Shown piece after piece: positions 1 to 8,570 of a stretch of 64,000 bases of DNA. Both the position numbers and the translations under genes were made by a program. Numbering within the stretch: position 1 is the stretch's first letter; each line of letters begins with the position of its first letter. The notes under the pieces were generated by a model. That model saw nothing but the letters and a program-made list of their open reading frames with translations, made no database searches and was not told the DNA's origin. Where the stretch lies: assembly GCA_052103955.1 (NCBI GenBank), contig JBQELO010000015.1, positions 25,673-89,672 on the forward strand, in the 5' to 3' direction. This DNA is from Paenalcaligenes sp052103955 (lineage in GTDB: Bacteria; Pseudomonadota; Gammaproteobacteria; Burkholderiales; Burkholderiaceae_B).

Positions 1-1407
1 CGCACGTAAATCAGGGTGATCAGCTTGCCCTAGTAGTTGCTCTATTGCACATGAAATGGCCAAGATTTCCGCATCATTACCGGCTGAAGCCATCAGTTGC
101 AAGCCCACAGGCAACGTTCCACTACGATCCTTCAACGGTATGGAGACAGCACACTGTTCCAAGTAATTGGAGGGTTGCGTGTTTTGTGTCATGCCCAGCG
201 CTAAGGTTAGCGCTTGTTGTGGTTGATCAAATTCGCTTAGCAGCGGTGCAGCAACAGTAGTCACAGGGCTAATCCATGCATCAAAGCCGTGGAAGCGTTC
301 TTTGACGCGCTGAATGCTGGCTTGTCGTTTAGCTTCTAGGGCTAAGAAGTCAGCGGCTTTGCTGTGCAGGCCTGTTTCCATGCGCGTACGAATGACGGGA
401 TCAATATGCTGTTTGTTGGCTTCAAAAAAATCAGCACCTAAGGCAGCGATCAGCGATGCAGGCATCGTTAACGGGAAGTAATGCTGGCGTTCTGAGGCTT
501 CCGGGATTTGAATAGCATCAATGCGACAACCGGCGTGCTTGAGTTTGGTGGCGGCATTGTCATAGCTTTTAGCTACGTCGTTAGATAGGCCATCAAAGAA
601 GTGATGATCAGGTTGTCCTAATCGCAAGCGGTCCAAACACGGTAGGGTAGTGTTAGCGTTATAGCGGTAGCCAAACAGTTGAGCAGAAATCGTATGAAAA
701 GCCGTTTGAGCATCTGCAGCAGTACGTGTGAGTAAGCCTATAGTGTCCACACGAGGGTCTAGGGCTACTACACCTTCGGTAGGCCATAAACCAAACGAAG
801 TTTTAAGACCAAAAATACCATTGAAGGCCGCAGGTACACGTACAGAGCCACCTGAGTCAGAGCCAATGGCTAAGGCGCACATGCCTGAGGCCACGGCCAC
901 TGCCGAACCCGAGCTAGAGCCACCTGGAATACGGTGTTGTTGCAGGTCCCATGGGTTATGTGGCGTACCACGCGATTCCGATACACCGGTAATCCCCAAG
1001 CAAAACTCTACCGTTTTGGTTTTGCCTAGCAGCACACAACCCGCCTTACGCAGGGCTTGCACAAAAGGGCCTTCGGTGTCTGAGCGCATGCTGCTAATGT
1101 CAACATTACTACCGGCTTTAGGAGCAGGGAAGCCCCGAATCGTAAACACGTCTTTGATGGCAATAGGTAGTCCCATTAGCGGGCCTAGATCTGTGCCTGC
1201 AGCGAGTAAGCTATCCATGGCGCGGGCACTGGCGATAGCCCCTTCGGCATCAACAAACTCAAAAGCGTGCAGGCTAGGGTCTAGCTTTTTGATACGTTCT
1301 AAATAGCGGGCAGTGACCTCTTCTGAACGAAGGGCGCCGGAACGCAGAGCATGAGCAAATTGCTCTAGTGACATATTTTCAAGGGGGTTGGGTAGTAATG
1401 CCGTCAT
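1..1407 (-). CDS. Amidase (amidase signature family), 3' end beyond window
   Basis: The minus-strand frame opens at ATG 1407-1405, after an AGCAGG ribosome site, and is still open after 469 codons at the window edge, so the gene is partial. It reads as an amidase-signature enzyme: Lys85 in PIAIKDVF, the Gly/Ser-rich PGGSSSGS (cis-Ser about 164) and GSDSGGSVR (nucleophile about Ser188) form the Ser-cisSer-Lys triad. Such enzymes hydrolyse a carboxamide to acid and ammonia; the substrate cannot be read from sequence. No tRNA-amidotransferase partners (gatB/gatC) are adjacent, so a catabolic amidase is more likely than GatA. It is divergent from a Liv-type ABC importer, which suggests the importer may bring in an amide or amino-acid derivative (inference). 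Confidence 0.9.
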   Translation of the reverse strand, partial: MTALLPNPLENMSLEQFAHALRSGALRSEEVTARYLERIKKLDPSLHAFEFVDAEGAIASARAMDSLLAAGTDLGPLMGLPIAIKDVFTIRGFPAPKAGSNVDISSMRSDTEGPFVQALRKAGCVLLGKTKTVEFCLGITGVSESRGTPHNPWDLQQHRIPGGSSSGSAVAVASGMCALAIGSDSGGSVRVPAAFNGIFGLKTSFGLWPTEGVVALDPRVDTIGLLTRTAADAQTAFHTISAQLFGYRYNANTTLPCLDRLRLGQPDHHFFDGLSNDVAKSYDNAATKLKHAGCRIDAIQIPEASERQHYFPLTMPASLIAALGADFFEANKQHIDPVIRTRMETGLHSKAADFLALEAKRQASIQRVKERFHGFDAWISPVTTVAAPLLSEFDQPQQALTLALGMTQNTQPSNYLEQCAVSIPLKDRSGTLPVGLQLMASAGNDAEILAISCAIEQLLGQADHPDLRA

Positions 1408-1451
1408 GTAAAACCTGCTAGTCAGAGTAGGAGCGGAAGGCTCTTTGTAGC

Positions 1452-1469
1452 GTAAGACTAAAGTCTTAC
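1452..1469. promoter_or_regulatory. Inverted repeat, possible GntR-type operator
   Basis: GTAAGACT-AA-AGTCTTAC is a perfect 8-bp inverted repeat lying between the divergent amidase and transporter genes. Each arm contains GT-N3-AC, the core pattern of FadR-subfamily GntR operators. A third GTAAGAC lies at 1547-1553, just before the substrate-binding protein gene. No regulator gene is present in the window, so the assignment is inferred. Confidence 0.45.
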
Positions 1470-1580
1470 CTATTGGTATTGCCCCTGATTACTGTGTCAG
1501 TTCTTCACTCTGTATTATTTTTACGCCATTACGTTTATGTTGTGGTGTAAGACATCAAAAATAAAATGTGGAGAGACAAC

Positions 1581-2783
1581 ATGCGAGTAGTAAAAAAGAT
1601 AAGTGTGGGTGCACTAGCGCTATCGTTGGCAGCAGCTGGCTTTTCAATGCCTGTATTTGCTCAGGTCAAAGTGGGGGTGATCAATAGCACTTCAGGGGCT
1701 TTTTCGGCGTTTGGTCAGCGTTATCAAACAGGTATGGAAGTGGCGTTGGAAGAAATCAACGCGGCAGGTGGTATTAACGGTGAAATGCTAGAGCTAGTGG
1801 TACAAGATGACCGCTCAGAAGCACAAAGCGCTTTGGCAGCAGTGGAGTCCATGAAAAATCAGGGTATTCCGCTGGTGATTGGTTCGTATGCATCGTCCAT
1901 TACAGGCCCGATGGCACGGCTCATGGCACGTCAAAAGATGCCGTTGATTGTGTTGGGTAGTGCGGATGACAGCATTACTAACCCTGGTTCCCCTTGGGTG
2001 TTCAGAGCCAAACATAACTCCACGATTGTGGCGAATACATACTTTGATTTCTTCGATAGTCTGCGTGAAAAAGACCCTGAAGGGCTAAAAAATGTCGCGA
2101 TTCTGCATGGTAATGGCGCGTGGCCTACCTCGTTGGCAGAAGAAGGTAAGCGCCAGATCGATAAGCGTGGTTATAGTTTGACCGCGTCGCAAGCTTACGA
2201 CCAAGGTACCACTGATTTTAGGCCGATTTTGAACCGCTTCAGATCGGCGAACCCCGACATTCTTTACATCGTTTCTTATGCAGAGGATGGCGTAGCCATT
2301 ACACGTCAGATGAAAGAAGTAGGGCTAAATGCCAAAATTATTTCCTTGGATACGTCTTCCTCATTGCCTAGTTATATCGAGCAGGTAGGGGACTTGGCTG
2401 ATTACGTGGTGTCTACCGTTAGTTGGAGTAAAGACGTGAAGTACGACGGTGCTGCAGAGCTAGAGGAACGTCTGCGTGCTAAGGCTAAGGGCGAGCCCTC
2501 TTTCTATGAGGCCGAAGGTTACTTGGCGGTGCGAGTAGCAGCAGATGCGTTGCAGCGTGCGAAGAGCAAAGAGCCAGAAGACATTCGTCAAGCCTTGGCA
2601 GAAACTAATCTAACCACACCTGTAACCACCGTGACATTTGAGGATTGGGGTGCATTTAAAGGTCAAAACCCTATTCGTAGCCTAATCCTGCAAATTCAGG
2701 ATGGTAAGCACGTGACCGTCTTCCCTGAAGACTTGGCCGCACAAGCTCCTCAATATCCCACTCCCGCTTGGGACCAGCGTTAA
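1581..2783 (+). CDS. Liv-type ABC transporter, periplasmic substrate-binding protein
   Basis: A 400-aa periplasmic binding protein of the Peripla_BP_6 / LivJ type. The start at 1581 is preferred over the in-frame ATG at 1566 because TGGAGAG (about 1569-1575) sits five bases before it and it gives a clean signal peptide ending at about residue 27 (VFA, then QVKVGV). The mature N-terminus (GVINSTSGAFSAFGQ) and the motif INAAGGINGEMLELVVQDD are typical of the family. It is the first gene of a five-gene importer cluster, with permeases and ATPases downstream. The ligand could be a branched-chain amino acid, an amide or another amino-acid derivative; the divergent amidase favours an amide-like ligand, but this is not proven. 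Confidence 0.92.
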   Translation: MRVVKKISVGALALSLAAAGFSMPVFAQVKVGVINSTSGAFSAFGQRYQTGMEVALEEINAAGGINGEMLELVVQDDRSEAQSALAAVESMKNQGIPLVIGSYASSITGPMARLMARQKMPLIVLGSADDSITNPGSPWVFRAKHNSTIVANTYFDFFDSLREKDPEGLKNVAILHGNGAWPTSLAEEGKRQIDKRGYSLTASQAYDQGTTDFRPILNRFRSANPDILYIVSYAEDGVAITRQMKEVGLNAKIISLDTSSSLPSYIEQVGDLADYVVSTVSWSKDVKYDGAAELEERLRAKAKGEPSFYEAEGYLAVRVAADALQRAKSKEPEDIRQALAETNLTTPVTTVTFEDWGAFKGQNPIRSLILQIQDGKHVTVFPEDLAAQAPQYPTPAWDQR

Positions 2784-2792
2784 GTCTATGAC

Positions 2793-2818
2793 GCACAAGC
2801 TCATTTTTGAGCTTGTGC
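2793..2818 (+). promoter_or_regulatory. Strong intercistronic hairpin between binding-protein and permease genes
   Basis: GCACAAGCTCA, a TTTT loop and TGAGCTTGTGC form a perfect 11-bp stem in the 86-bp gap. No T-run follows, so it is probably not a full intrinsic terminator. Such hairpins commonly protect the 3' end of the binding-protein message or reduce read-through to the membrane genes. Confidence 0.6.
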
Positions 2819-2869
2819 ACGCTGCGGTGTTTCCAGTATCTGTCTGTCGTAAGGACGGAGGAGTAGTAG

Positions 2870-3754
2870 ATGTTTGATTGGGTTTCATTAATCCAGAACC
2901 TTTCTAATGGTGTGTTGATAGGTTCTGTGTATGCCTTGATTGGTATTGGGCTCACGCTGATTTTTGGCGTGATGCGGGTGATTAATTTTGCACACGGCGA
3001 CTTTGTGGTCTTAGGTATGTATGTGGCCGTGTTGATGAGCGGATTATTAGGATGGGATCCGTATTTTTCGCTAGTGGTCGCGTTGCCGTTGGGCTTTGTG
3101 CTGGGCAGCTTAGTGCAGAAGGTGATTTTGGCGCGCATTATCGATGCGCCGCCTGAAACCAGTATGTTGGCGACCTTAGGGGTGTCGTTGGTAATTGCAA
3201 ACTTGCTGTTATTGGGTTTTGGGGGCGACCCGCAATCTGTGCATGTAAGTTATGCCTCAAGCACCTTACCGGTGGGTTCGGTGAACTTATCCATGGTGTT
3301 GTTATTGGCAGGTTTGGCAACAGTAGTGGTCACTATCGCTTTATACGCGTTGTTGAATCACACCGAACTGGGCAGAGCTATTCGAGCCACTGCTGAAAAC
3401 CGCCTAGGTGCTGAACTGGTGGGAGTGGATACACGTAAGGTGCAATCGGTTGTGTTTGGTTTGGGGGTGGCGTTGGCCTTAACGGCTGGTGTGGCATTAA
3501 TTCCTATGCTGTATGCCACGCCTACGGTTACAGGTCCCTTGTTCACACTCAAAGCCTTTGTGGTCACGGTGTTAGGGGGCTTAGGCAATATTGGTGCTGC
3601 CATCGCAGGTGGTTTGGTGCTGGGTATTGTGGAGATTTTAGGTGCTTCGTATCTGTCTTCCGAGTACAGGGATGTATACGGGTTGATTGTGTTCCTAGCG
3701 GTGTTGCTGTTTAAACCCGAAGGGCTCTTTGGTAAGTCGGTGAAGCGAGTATGA
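2870..3754 (+). CDS. Liv-type ABC transporter permease (LivH family)
   Basis: A 294-aa inner-membrane permease of the LivH family, with about eight hydrophobic segments. The N-terminus (NLSNGVLIGSVYALIGIG) and VINFAHGDF are hallmark LivH sequences, and the ETSMLATLGVS segment fits the family. GGAGGAG lies six bases before the ATG. The stop overlaps the ATG of the next permease gene by four bases (ATGA at 3751-3754), so the two are likely translationally coupled. It should pair with the LivM-type subunit to form the channel. Confidence 0.93.
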   Translation: MFDWVSLIQNLSNGVLIGSVYALIGIGLTLIFGVMRVINFAHGDFVVLGMYVAVLMSGLLGWDPYFSLVVALPLGFVLGSLVQKVILARIIDAPPETSMLATLGVSLVIANLLLLGFGGDPQSVHVSYASSTLPVGSVNLSMVLLLAGLATVVVTIALYALLNHTELGRAIRATAENRLGAELVGVDTRKVQSVVFGLGVALALTAGVALIPMLYATPTVTGPLFTLKAFVVTVLGGLGNIGAAIAGGLVLGIVEILGASYLSSEYRDVYGLIVFLAVLLFKPEGLFGKSVKRV

Positions 3755-4704
3755 GAAAGCACTATTTAATTCTGATCGCACTGATGGTTGTGGCGGCGTT
3801 GTATCCGGTGGTATCGCCGGTGTATCTCACGGTCGCCATCAGTATCTTTTTATTCATTGGCTGGGCGACGGCGTGGGATCTGTTAGGAGGATGGGCAGGG
3901 CAGGTCAGCCTAGGTCATGTGAGCTTTGTAGGCATAGGTGCGTATGTCGTGGCGGTGGGGGTAGAGCACTACCATTTGCCATTGTGGTTGTGTGTGTTGT
4001 TGGCAATGTTGTTTTCGGCGGTATTGGCGTACTGTTGGGGGCGCTTAACTTTCAGGCTTAGTGGTCCGTACTTTACGTTGTCTACGATTGCCATTGCTGA
4101 AACCTTACGACTGATTGCCATTAATGAAAAATGGCTTACCGGTGGTGCTACTGGTGTGTTTATTACCGAATTGCCCGAGCCCTTTGGTATAGATCTATTT
4201 GAAAAGTGGAATCAATACTACATGGCATTACTGTTTGCCGGCCTATGTATTGCAACGGTAATGTTCATTTCTCGTCGTAAGTTTGGCTATGAGTTACGAG
4301 CCATACGTGAAGACGAACAATCGGCGATGGCAGCGGGCATTAACCCTACTAAAGTAAAGCTACGAGCCTTCATGTTGTCAGCCATGCTGACAGCCTTAGG
4401 TGGGTGTATTTACGGCATATTTCTATCCTTCATGGAGCCGCACGTTATGTTCGGCTTGTTGATGTCCATACAGATAGCACTAACAGCCATTATTGGTGGT
4501 AGGGGCACGATCTGGGGGCCGGCAGTAGGTGCTGTGCTGCTTATTGTTTCTGGTGAGGTGTTCCGCACTACGTTTGCTCAAGCCAATATGTTGGTTTATG
4601 GGTTGTTAATTCTTTTGGTGATCTTGTTTTTCCCACGTGGTTTGGTGGGTGAGCTGGTACGTAACATGGTTCGGAGGGGTTATGCACGCCGCACTCAAAG
4701 CTGA
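3751..4704 (+). CDS. Liv-type ABC transporter permease (LivM family)
   Basis: A 317-aa polytopic membrane protein of the LivM family. Seen: WDLLGGWAGQVSLGHVSFVGIGAY near the N-terminus (the LivM-type GQ.SLGHA region), a YFTLSTIAIAE segment, and the cytoplasmic AIREDEQSAMAAGINPTKVK loop that contacts the ATPases. It begins inside the livH-type stop codon and its own 3' end overlaps the next ATPase gene by 23 bases, so this stretch is a tightly coupled polycistron. It supplies the second half of the transmembrane channel. Confidence 0.93.
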   Translation: MRKHYLILIALMVVAALYPVVSPVYLTVAISIFLFIGWATAWDLLGGWAGQVSLGHVSFVGIGAYVVAVGVEHYHLPLWLCVLLAMLFSAVLAYCWGRLTFRLSGPYFTLSTIAIAETLRLIAINEKWLTGGATGVFITELPEPFGIDLFEKWNQYYMALLFAGLCIATVMFISRRKFGYELRAIREDEQSAMAAGINPTKVKLRAFMLSAMLTALGGCIYGIFLSFMEPHVMFGLLMSIQIALTAIIGGRGTIWGPAVGAVLLIVSGEVFRTTFAQANMLVYGLLILLVILFFPRGLVGELVRNMVRRGYARRTQS

Positions 4705-5398
4705 AAATATTACGGTGCGTTTTGGTGGCGTGGTGGCCGTCAATAATGTCAGTCTGCATTTACCCGAGGGTGGTGTGTTGGGGTTGATTGGTCCTAACGG
4801 GGCAGGGAAAACCACTCTATTTAATGCAATCACGGGTTTTGTACCGGTGGCCGAAGGGAAGGTGCATTACTACCAAACTGATGTCACGCATTTACCACCT
4901 TACAAGCGTACGGCATTAGGAATGGGGCGTACCTTCCAAACGGAACGCCCATTTGAAGGTTTAACCGTGTTGGAAAACGTGTTGGTGGCTGCATTTTTAC
5001 GTAGTGCAAACCGACGTGAGGCGGAAGAGATCGCACTGGCTGCGCTAGAAAAAGTAGGCTTAGCTGATAGGGCCTACCAACCCGCATCTGATTTAAACCT
5101 AGCAAGGCTACGTAGGCTGGAGTTGGCTAAGGCCTTAGCGACCCAACCTAAAGTGCTGTTCTTGGACGAGATCATGGCTGGGCTTAACCCACCTGCTTTG
5201 CACGACATGATTGTGTTTTTACGTTCGTTGACGGATTCCGGTATTTCAATCCTGATGGTAGAGCACATTATGGAAGCCATCATTGAGCTGTCTGACCATG
5301 TATTAGTGCTAGCAAGTGGTAACTTAATTGCCGAAGGTAAGCCGCGTGATGTGGTGGCTGATCCACGTGTGATTGATGCGTATTTGGGGACGGACTAA
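4682..5398 (+). CDS. Liv-type ABC transporter ATP-binding protein (LivG family)
   Basis: A 238-aa ABC ATPase. I chose ATG 4682 because CGGAGGGG lies directly upstream and the product then begins as LivG proteins do (ALKAENITVRFGG). Walker A is GPNGAGKTT (residues 37-45) and Walker B is VLFLDEIMAGL. The signature region before Walker B reads LNLARLRRLELAKAL and lacks a canonical LSGGQ; LivG-like proteins often have a degenerate signature here. The C-terminal DPRVIDAYLG tail is typical of LivG/LivF. It overlaps the livM-type gene by 23 bases. Confidence 0.92.
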   Translation: MHAALKAENITVRFGGVVAVNNVSLHLPEGGVLGLIGPNGAGKTTLFNAITGFVPVAEGKVHYYQTDVTHLPPYKRTALGMGRTFQTERPFEGLTVLENVLVAAFLRSANRREAEEIALAALEKVGLADRAYQPASDLNLARLRRLELAKALATQPKVLFLDEIMAGLNPPALHDMIVFLRSLTDSGISILMVEHIMEAIIELSDHVLVLASGNLIAEGKPRDVVADPRVIDAYLGTD

Positions 5399-5400
5399 CA

Positions 5401-6126
5401 ATGCAAAGACAACATGAAACAGTCCTAAGCGTACGCAACGCTGATTTAGGTTACGGCACACTGCAAGTGGTGTTTGACGTTAGCCTAGAGGTAAAGCGGG
5501 GTGAACTTATTGGTTTGGTAGGGGGGAACGGCAGTGGTAAATCTACTATGCTGCGTGCCGTGTCCGGCATGATTAAACCAATGGCTGGGGAAATCCTGTT
5601 TAACGGGCAGTCTATCGCTGGATTGCAGCCTCACCAAACGGCGAGGATGGGGCTTGCTCACGTTCCTATGGGCAGGCAGTTATTTCCCAATCTAAGCGTG
5701 AAAGAAAACTTGTTAATGGGGGCCTACTTACCGCATTTACGGGCCACGCGCGATCAACGGCTGGAAGAGGTGACGGCGCTATTTCCCGACTTAAAAAAAT
5801 ACGAGTCTAGTTTAGCGGGGGCGTTATCAGGTGGGCAGCAACAAATGGTGGCCATTGGCCGTGCGCTAATGCTAGACCCCATCATGCTAATTATGGATGA
5901 GCCTAGTATTGGTTTATCGCCGCTGTACGTAAAGGAAGTAATGAAAGCGATACGTAAAGTGGCAGATACAGGTTTGCCAGTGTTGCTGGTGGAGCAAAAC
6001 ATCAAACAGGTTTTGCGAGTCAGCGACCGTACCTACGTGTTGGAAAATGGTCGTTTGGTACTAGAGGGCACCTCCGAGGAGCTAGAGGGCCACCCTGTGA
6101 TTCGTAAGGCGTATCTGGGCTTATGA
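5401..6126 (+). CDS. Liv-type ABC transporter ATP-binding protein (LivF family)
   Basis: A 241-aa ABC ATPase of the LivF type, two bases after the livG-type stop. Walker A is GGNGSGKST, the signature is LSGGQQQMVAIGRAL, and Walker B is LIMDEPSIGL followed by VLLVEQN. It is the last gene of the importer and forms the asymmetric ATPase pair with the LivG-type subunit. Its last six bases overlap the end of the convergent FUSC gene, so no terminator separates the two. Confidence 0.93.
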   Translation: MQRQHETVLSVRNADLGYGTLQVVFDVSLEVKRGELIGLVGGNGSGKSTMLRAVSGMIKPMAGEILFNGQSIAGLQPHQTARMGLAHVPMGRQLFPNLSVKENLLMGAYLPHLRATRDQRLEEVTALFPDLKKYESSLAGALSGGQQQMVAIGRALMLDPIMLIMDEPSIGLSPLYVKEVMKAIRKVADTGLPVLLVEQNIKQVLRVSDRTYVLENGRLVLEGTSEELEGHPVIRKAYLGL

Positions 6127-8400
6127 TGTAGTCAGTAGGGGTTGGGCTGTGCTGGCATGGTCCAGCCCCTTCATGTCTTGTTGAATTAGCTGCGATGCTT
6201 TGATCATCTGGCGCAGGGGGTAGGCAAGCATGGCAAGTTCCCCTTCTGTTTCCAGTGTGGGCGTGGTGTTCTCTACCGGTTGGTCATGCAAAATACCTTG
6301 TATAGCGGTAATGGCTTGCTGAATACCGGGAGGAATACTTTCTAATGTAGCGAGCAACGGCACACTGGCACTAATTTGCGATGCCAATACATGGTTTTGA
6401 ATGAGCAGGTTGTTGAACAGCGCCACATCACGTTGACGGTTGGCGGGTTCATCCATCATGCGATAAAAGCCCGAGGCAAAGTTATCAAATGAAATGTACA
6501 CCTGTCGTTTTGCCAATTGCCATTGAGTTTCAGCTTCAGCTAATTGTGCACCCATGGCGGTATCCACTGGCTCGCTATCAGGGTTAGCGGCATGCAGTTG
6601 TACAGCGTGCTGATAGTGACGGTTTAGCTCGGCATATTGCAGGCCAGTAGTCAGGTAGTGCATGTTTGCTTGCTGTGCTTCGCGAGCAAAGCTACTCATA
6701 GAGCTGGCTTCCCACTTGGGTAGAACATAACTACATAACAGAGCAATCGCACAGCCAATTAAGGTGTCTATAAAACGCTCGCTAATCACAAACGAGTTGC
6801 TGGCATATAGAAACTGAAACGAAATGAGGGCTGATATAGTCAGGAATGCAGCTGATAGCAAGTAATGCAGTTGCACTAAGCTTTTACCCATGACGTAGGC
6901 AACCAGCAAAGCAATGAAATAAAACTCTTTGTTTTCTGTCACGCTAAACAGTATGAAGGTCAGCAAGCAGCCTAATGCTGTGCCGCCTAAACGCCATGTG
7001 TTGCGTTGTTTGGTTTGCGCAAAGCCCGGTTTAAGGATCACCAGAATGGTCAGAATGATCCAGTTACTTTGGTTGGCTAAGGAATTGATGGGTTCTGAGG
7101 CATCAGTGAAATAGGCGGCTAGAGCAGGGATGGCAAGCGCTAGCATAGCGGCTACGGTGACGCGTATGGCGTAGCGGAAGCTGGAAGAGCTTAACCGTAG
7201 GTTGCTGCGTAGTAAGCCAATATGAATCTCTTCACGCGATAAAAAACGGCTAAGAGATTTATCCAGATACTGATCCAGAGGGATGTCCGTACCTATACGT
7301 TTGGTGTTGGCCGCCATATGGTCAATGGTTTGTTTGGCCACACGCAGACGGCGTAGCACTTGCAACAACAAGCCATACAGCTCAGGGTCTTGCTGTTGCA
7401 TGCCTTTTTGCTTATAGCGCTCCAGCTCGTACTCCATGGCACGTATTTCGGCTTTTACGCTAATACGCTGCACGGTTTTTTTACGGCGGGACACGTTCAG
7501 TGCAATACGCACCACTTCGTCAGATTGTTTTAACAGCGCATCATGGGCAAACTCCATGAAGTCGCTTTCCCCTAATTTTCGTCGCAGAGTGTGGTAATCG
7601 GTGTGAGTGGCCACGAGGGTATCAAGCAGAGCCACCATGTTGGTGTACATCACCAGTAACGTGGTGCGGTCTTGATCGCCACGGCTTTTTAAGCCTTTAG
7701 GCAGCTCCCTCAGAACGATGTCACGGGCAGCTTGCTGCAGTTCAGCCATGCTGGACTGCGCTTTAATCAGGTCGCGATAGGTGGCATCCAAATCAGAGTG
7801 CACATCATAGAACTTAGAGCGCGCCAGCATGTATTTGGCCGTGGCGTGCAATGCCATAGATAAGGTGCGGCGCTCTTCGCCTAGCCACAATAAATACCTA
7901 AAGAGTAGGCTAAACGCAAAATAGAACAAGCCACCCGCAAACGAAAATAACGTGTGCAGCAGTACTGTGTCGTCAGAGGTGGGTTCACGCAGGCTTAATG
8001 TCATCAGCAATAAGCAGGCAAAACCAATTAAACCGCCGCGTGGGCCATACACGTTCAGCATGGAAAAGAAGAAGCACAGTATGGGTACCAGTATCCATGT
8101 GCCCCATAACGACTCAGCCGCAAAGGTGGTTAAGGCTACTGTGATTGTGCCTAGAGCAATGCCCCCCAGCATTTCGTTAGTGCGATAACGCTTTGGACCA
8201 CCGGGCTGGTCAATCACTGCCACACAGAGCGCGCCCATAGAGGCAATAATCCCCATGCTATAGAGCTGGAAACCTCCCCCTAATACAATTACAGGCAACA
8301 AAATACCGGCTGCCTGTCGCAGGCCACCTAGTAGGTAATGGCTGTAAAGAAAGCGCTGTAATTGTGGGAAGAAAATGCTGTTCATAGTGTGGTTTTGCAT
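6121..8400 (-). CDS. FUSC-family inner membrane protein (YccS/YhfK-like)
   Basis: A large (759 aa) membrane protein with two hydrophobic blocks, at about residues 20-175 and 405-560, separated by a long soluble, Lys/Arg-rich, helix-forming region and followed by a C-terminal cytoplasmic part. This duplicated layout is that of the fusaric-acid-resistance (FUSC) / YccS family, which includes proposed aromatic-acid exporters. The substrate is unknown. An in-frame ATG five codons later (8385) is an alternative start. No membrane-fusion partner (AaeA-like) is adjacent, so it acts alone or with unlinked partners. It is convergent with the livF-type gene and divergent from the ilv operon. Confidence 0.8.
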   Translation of the reverse strand: MQNHTMNSIFFPQLQRFLYSHYLLGGLRQAAGILLPVIVLGGGFQLYSMGIIASMGALCVAVIDQPGGPKRYRTNEMLGGIALGTITVALTTFAAESLWGTWILVPILCFFFSMLNVYGPRGGLIGFACLLLMTLSLREPTSDDTVLLHTLFSFAGGLFYFAFSLLFRYLLWLGEERRTLSMALHATAKYMLARSKFYDVHSDLDATYRDLIKAQSSMAELQQAARDIVLRELPKGLKSRGDQDRTTLLVMYTNMVALLDTLVATHTDYHTLRRKLGESDFMEFAHDALLKQSDEVVRIALNVSRRKKTVQRISVKAEIRAMEYELERYKQKGMQQQDPELYGLLLQVLRRLRVAKQTIDHMAANTKRIGTDIPLDQYLDKSLSRFLSREEIHIGLLRSNLRLSSSSFRYAIRVTVAAMLALAIPALAAYFTDASEPINSLANQSNWIILTILVILKPGFAQTKQRNTWRLGGTALGCLLTFILFSVTENKEFYFIALLVAYVMGKSLVQLHYLLSAAFLTISALISFQFLYASNSFVISERFIDTLIGCAIALLCSYVLPKWEASSMSSFAREAQQANMHYLTTGLQYAELNRHYQHAVQLHAANPDSEPVDTAMGAQLAEAETQWQLAKRQVYISFDNFASGFYRMMDEPANRQRDVALFNNLLIQNHVLASQISASVPLLATLESIPPGIQQAITAIQGILHDQPVENTTPTLETEGELAMLAYPLRQMIKASQLIQQDMKGLDHASTAQPLLTTS

Positions 8401-8473
8401 ACGGATTTATCAGTATAAGATGCCCAACCTTAACTGTGTGGGAAGATAATTTGCGCTTTACCAACAATTGCAG

Positions 8474-8502
8474 TTGATTGCCATTTGGCAACAGGGTAAA
8501 GT
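8474..8502 (+). promoter_or_regulatory. Candidate sigma-70 promoter for the ilv leader
   Basis: TTGATT (8474-8479), a 17-base spacer and TAAAGT (8497-8502) resemble a sigma-70 promoter. It would start a transcript about 40 bases before the terminator at 8547-8569. Assigned by eye only. Confidence 0.35.
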
Positions 8503-8546
8503 ACTTGATGCCTTAGCTCATCCGCTGGGGCGGTAGGGCTCTTTGT

Positions 8547-8569
8547 ACGGGTCATCAACCCGTTTTTTT
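8547..8569 (+). terminator. ilvB leader: Intrinsic terminator in ilvB upstream region (possible attenuator)
   Basis: ACGGGT, loop CATCA and ACCCGT, followed by seven T, form a classic rho-independent terminator. No plus-strand gene ends before it: the upstream gene runs the other way and starts at 8400. It can therefore only stop transcripts that begin in the 8401-8540 gap, which points to premature termination ahead of ilvB. I saw no leader peptide rich in Val, Leu or Ile codons before it. Confidence 0.65.
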
Positions 8570-8570
8570 G

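Noticed and set aside
45..1306. Plus-strand frames of 71 and 192 codons (45-260 and 728-1306) opposite the amidase
   Set aside because: They are shadows on the opposite strand of a gene with full catalytic motifs; no ribosome site or family match.
8420..8449. Very short ATG frame (MPNLNCVGR) before the ilv terminator, considered as leader peptide
   Set aside because: It lies upstream of the candidate promoter and has only one Leu and one Val; no stalling codons.
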